Shown one piece after another: positions 63,822-64,000 of a stretch of 64,000 nucleotides of DNA (positions within the stretch are counted from its first letter, which is position 1; the number at the start of each line of letters is the position of its first letter). Under the pieces are notes generated by a model that was given only the letters and a program-made list of their open reading frames with translations, was not told where the DNA came from and made no database searches. The position numbers were made by a program, and so were the translations under genes. The DNA comes from Falsiroseomonas bella (GTDB taxonomy: Bacteria > Pseudomonadota > Alphaproteobacteria > Acetobacterales > Acetobacteraceae): the NCBI RefSeq assembly GCF_003173615.1, contig NZ_QGNA01000005.1, positions 310,001 to 374,000 on the forward strand, in the 5' to 3' direction.

Positions 63822-64000
63822 TCAGAAGGGCTCCTCCAGCTTCTTCGCGAGATCCTCGATGTTCTCCGGCGGCCAGCCCGGCACGGTCATGCCGAGGCCG
63901 AGGCCCATGGAGGCGAGGACTTCCTTGATCTCGTTCAGCGACTTGCGGCCGAAGTTCGGCGTGCGGAGCATCTCCTGCTCGGTCTTCTGCACGAGGTCGC
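63822..64000 (-). CDS. rpoA: RNA polymerase alpha subunit, C-terminal end (partial)
   Basis: The last 58 codons are present; the rest lies beyond the right edge. The residues [20 protein letters not shown] and [17 protein letters not shown] are the alpha C-terminal domain that binds UP elements and activators. It ends in [10 protein letters not shown]. rplQ follows in the normal operon order. Confidence 0.96.
   Translation of the reverse strand, partial: DLVQKTEQEMLRTPNFGRKSLNEIKEVLASMGLGLGMTVPGWPPENIEDLAKKLEEPF

Overview
The window is very GC-rich (strong G/C at third codon positions, long antisense open frames) and reads as chromosome of an alphaproteobacterium of the Acetobacteraceae / Roseomonas type. 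That assignment is an inference. It rests on the gene content: four tripartite-tricarboxylate (Bug-family) binding proteins, three PEP-CTERM proteins, a DUF4096 transposase-like protein, the clpS-clpA pair, and the end of the ribosomal alpha operon (rpoA-rplQ).

Layout. 1-1706: end of an iron(III)/phosphonate-type ABC importer. 1719-8061: central carbon and sugar-phosphate genes (ppsA, a beta-phosphoglucomutase-like HAD enzyme facing a GH65 phosphorylase). 8062-11424: peroxide defence, divergent katG and oxyR with a visible OxyR-type dyad beside oxyR. 11446-13645: a Bug binding protein, a molybdate-type binding protein and an AhpD-like protein. 13665-17452: clpA, clpS and a phasin gene whose leader carries a PhaR-type palindrome. 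17811-25000: DacA with an unusual basic tail, a D-amino-acid enzyme pair, acyl-CoA dehydrogenase plus alpha/beta hydrolase, PEP-CTERM protein, sulfotransferase. 25045-28092: Bug protein, dcd, murA. 28100-33679: manganese catalase, metallo-hydrolase, EEP-family membrane protein, META lipoprotein, an SDR lacking its catalytic residues, a membrane protein. 33807-38187: a tightly overlapping operon glcD - EthD - PhyH - glcE with no glcF. 38232-39562: rpmJ and ilvE.

39661-42680 is the accessory island: a transposase-like gene, a two-gene unit of unknown function with visibly lower GC, and a 220-bp 3' remnant of an acyl-CoA dehydrogenase. One of the two genes carries a Gly/Ser/Thr-rich alternating segment like the membrane-inserting stem of beta-pore-forming toxins. 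This is the best candidate for something undescribed.

42749-52244 returns to core content: a winged-helix regulator divergent from hdhA, a second SDR translationally coupled to an outer-membrane barrel with a POTRA-like N-domain, PEP-CTERM protein, TerB-like protein coupled to an acyl-CoA dehydrogenase, and AsmA. 52333-57574: PA-domain PEP-CTERM protein, RluA-type pseudouridine synthase, XRE regulator, crcB, MscS channel, secreted protein. 57704-64000: rarA, two tandem Bug paralogues sharing a 48-nt identical block, an EamA exporter, a cupin, a secreted repeat protein with 45-bp tandem repeats, then rplQ and the end of rpoA.

No rRNA, tRNA or CRISPR array was recognised. Coordinates of starts were chosen from Shine-Dalgarno sequences, overlaps with upstream stops and protein family N-termini, and several starts are GTG, TTG or CTG.
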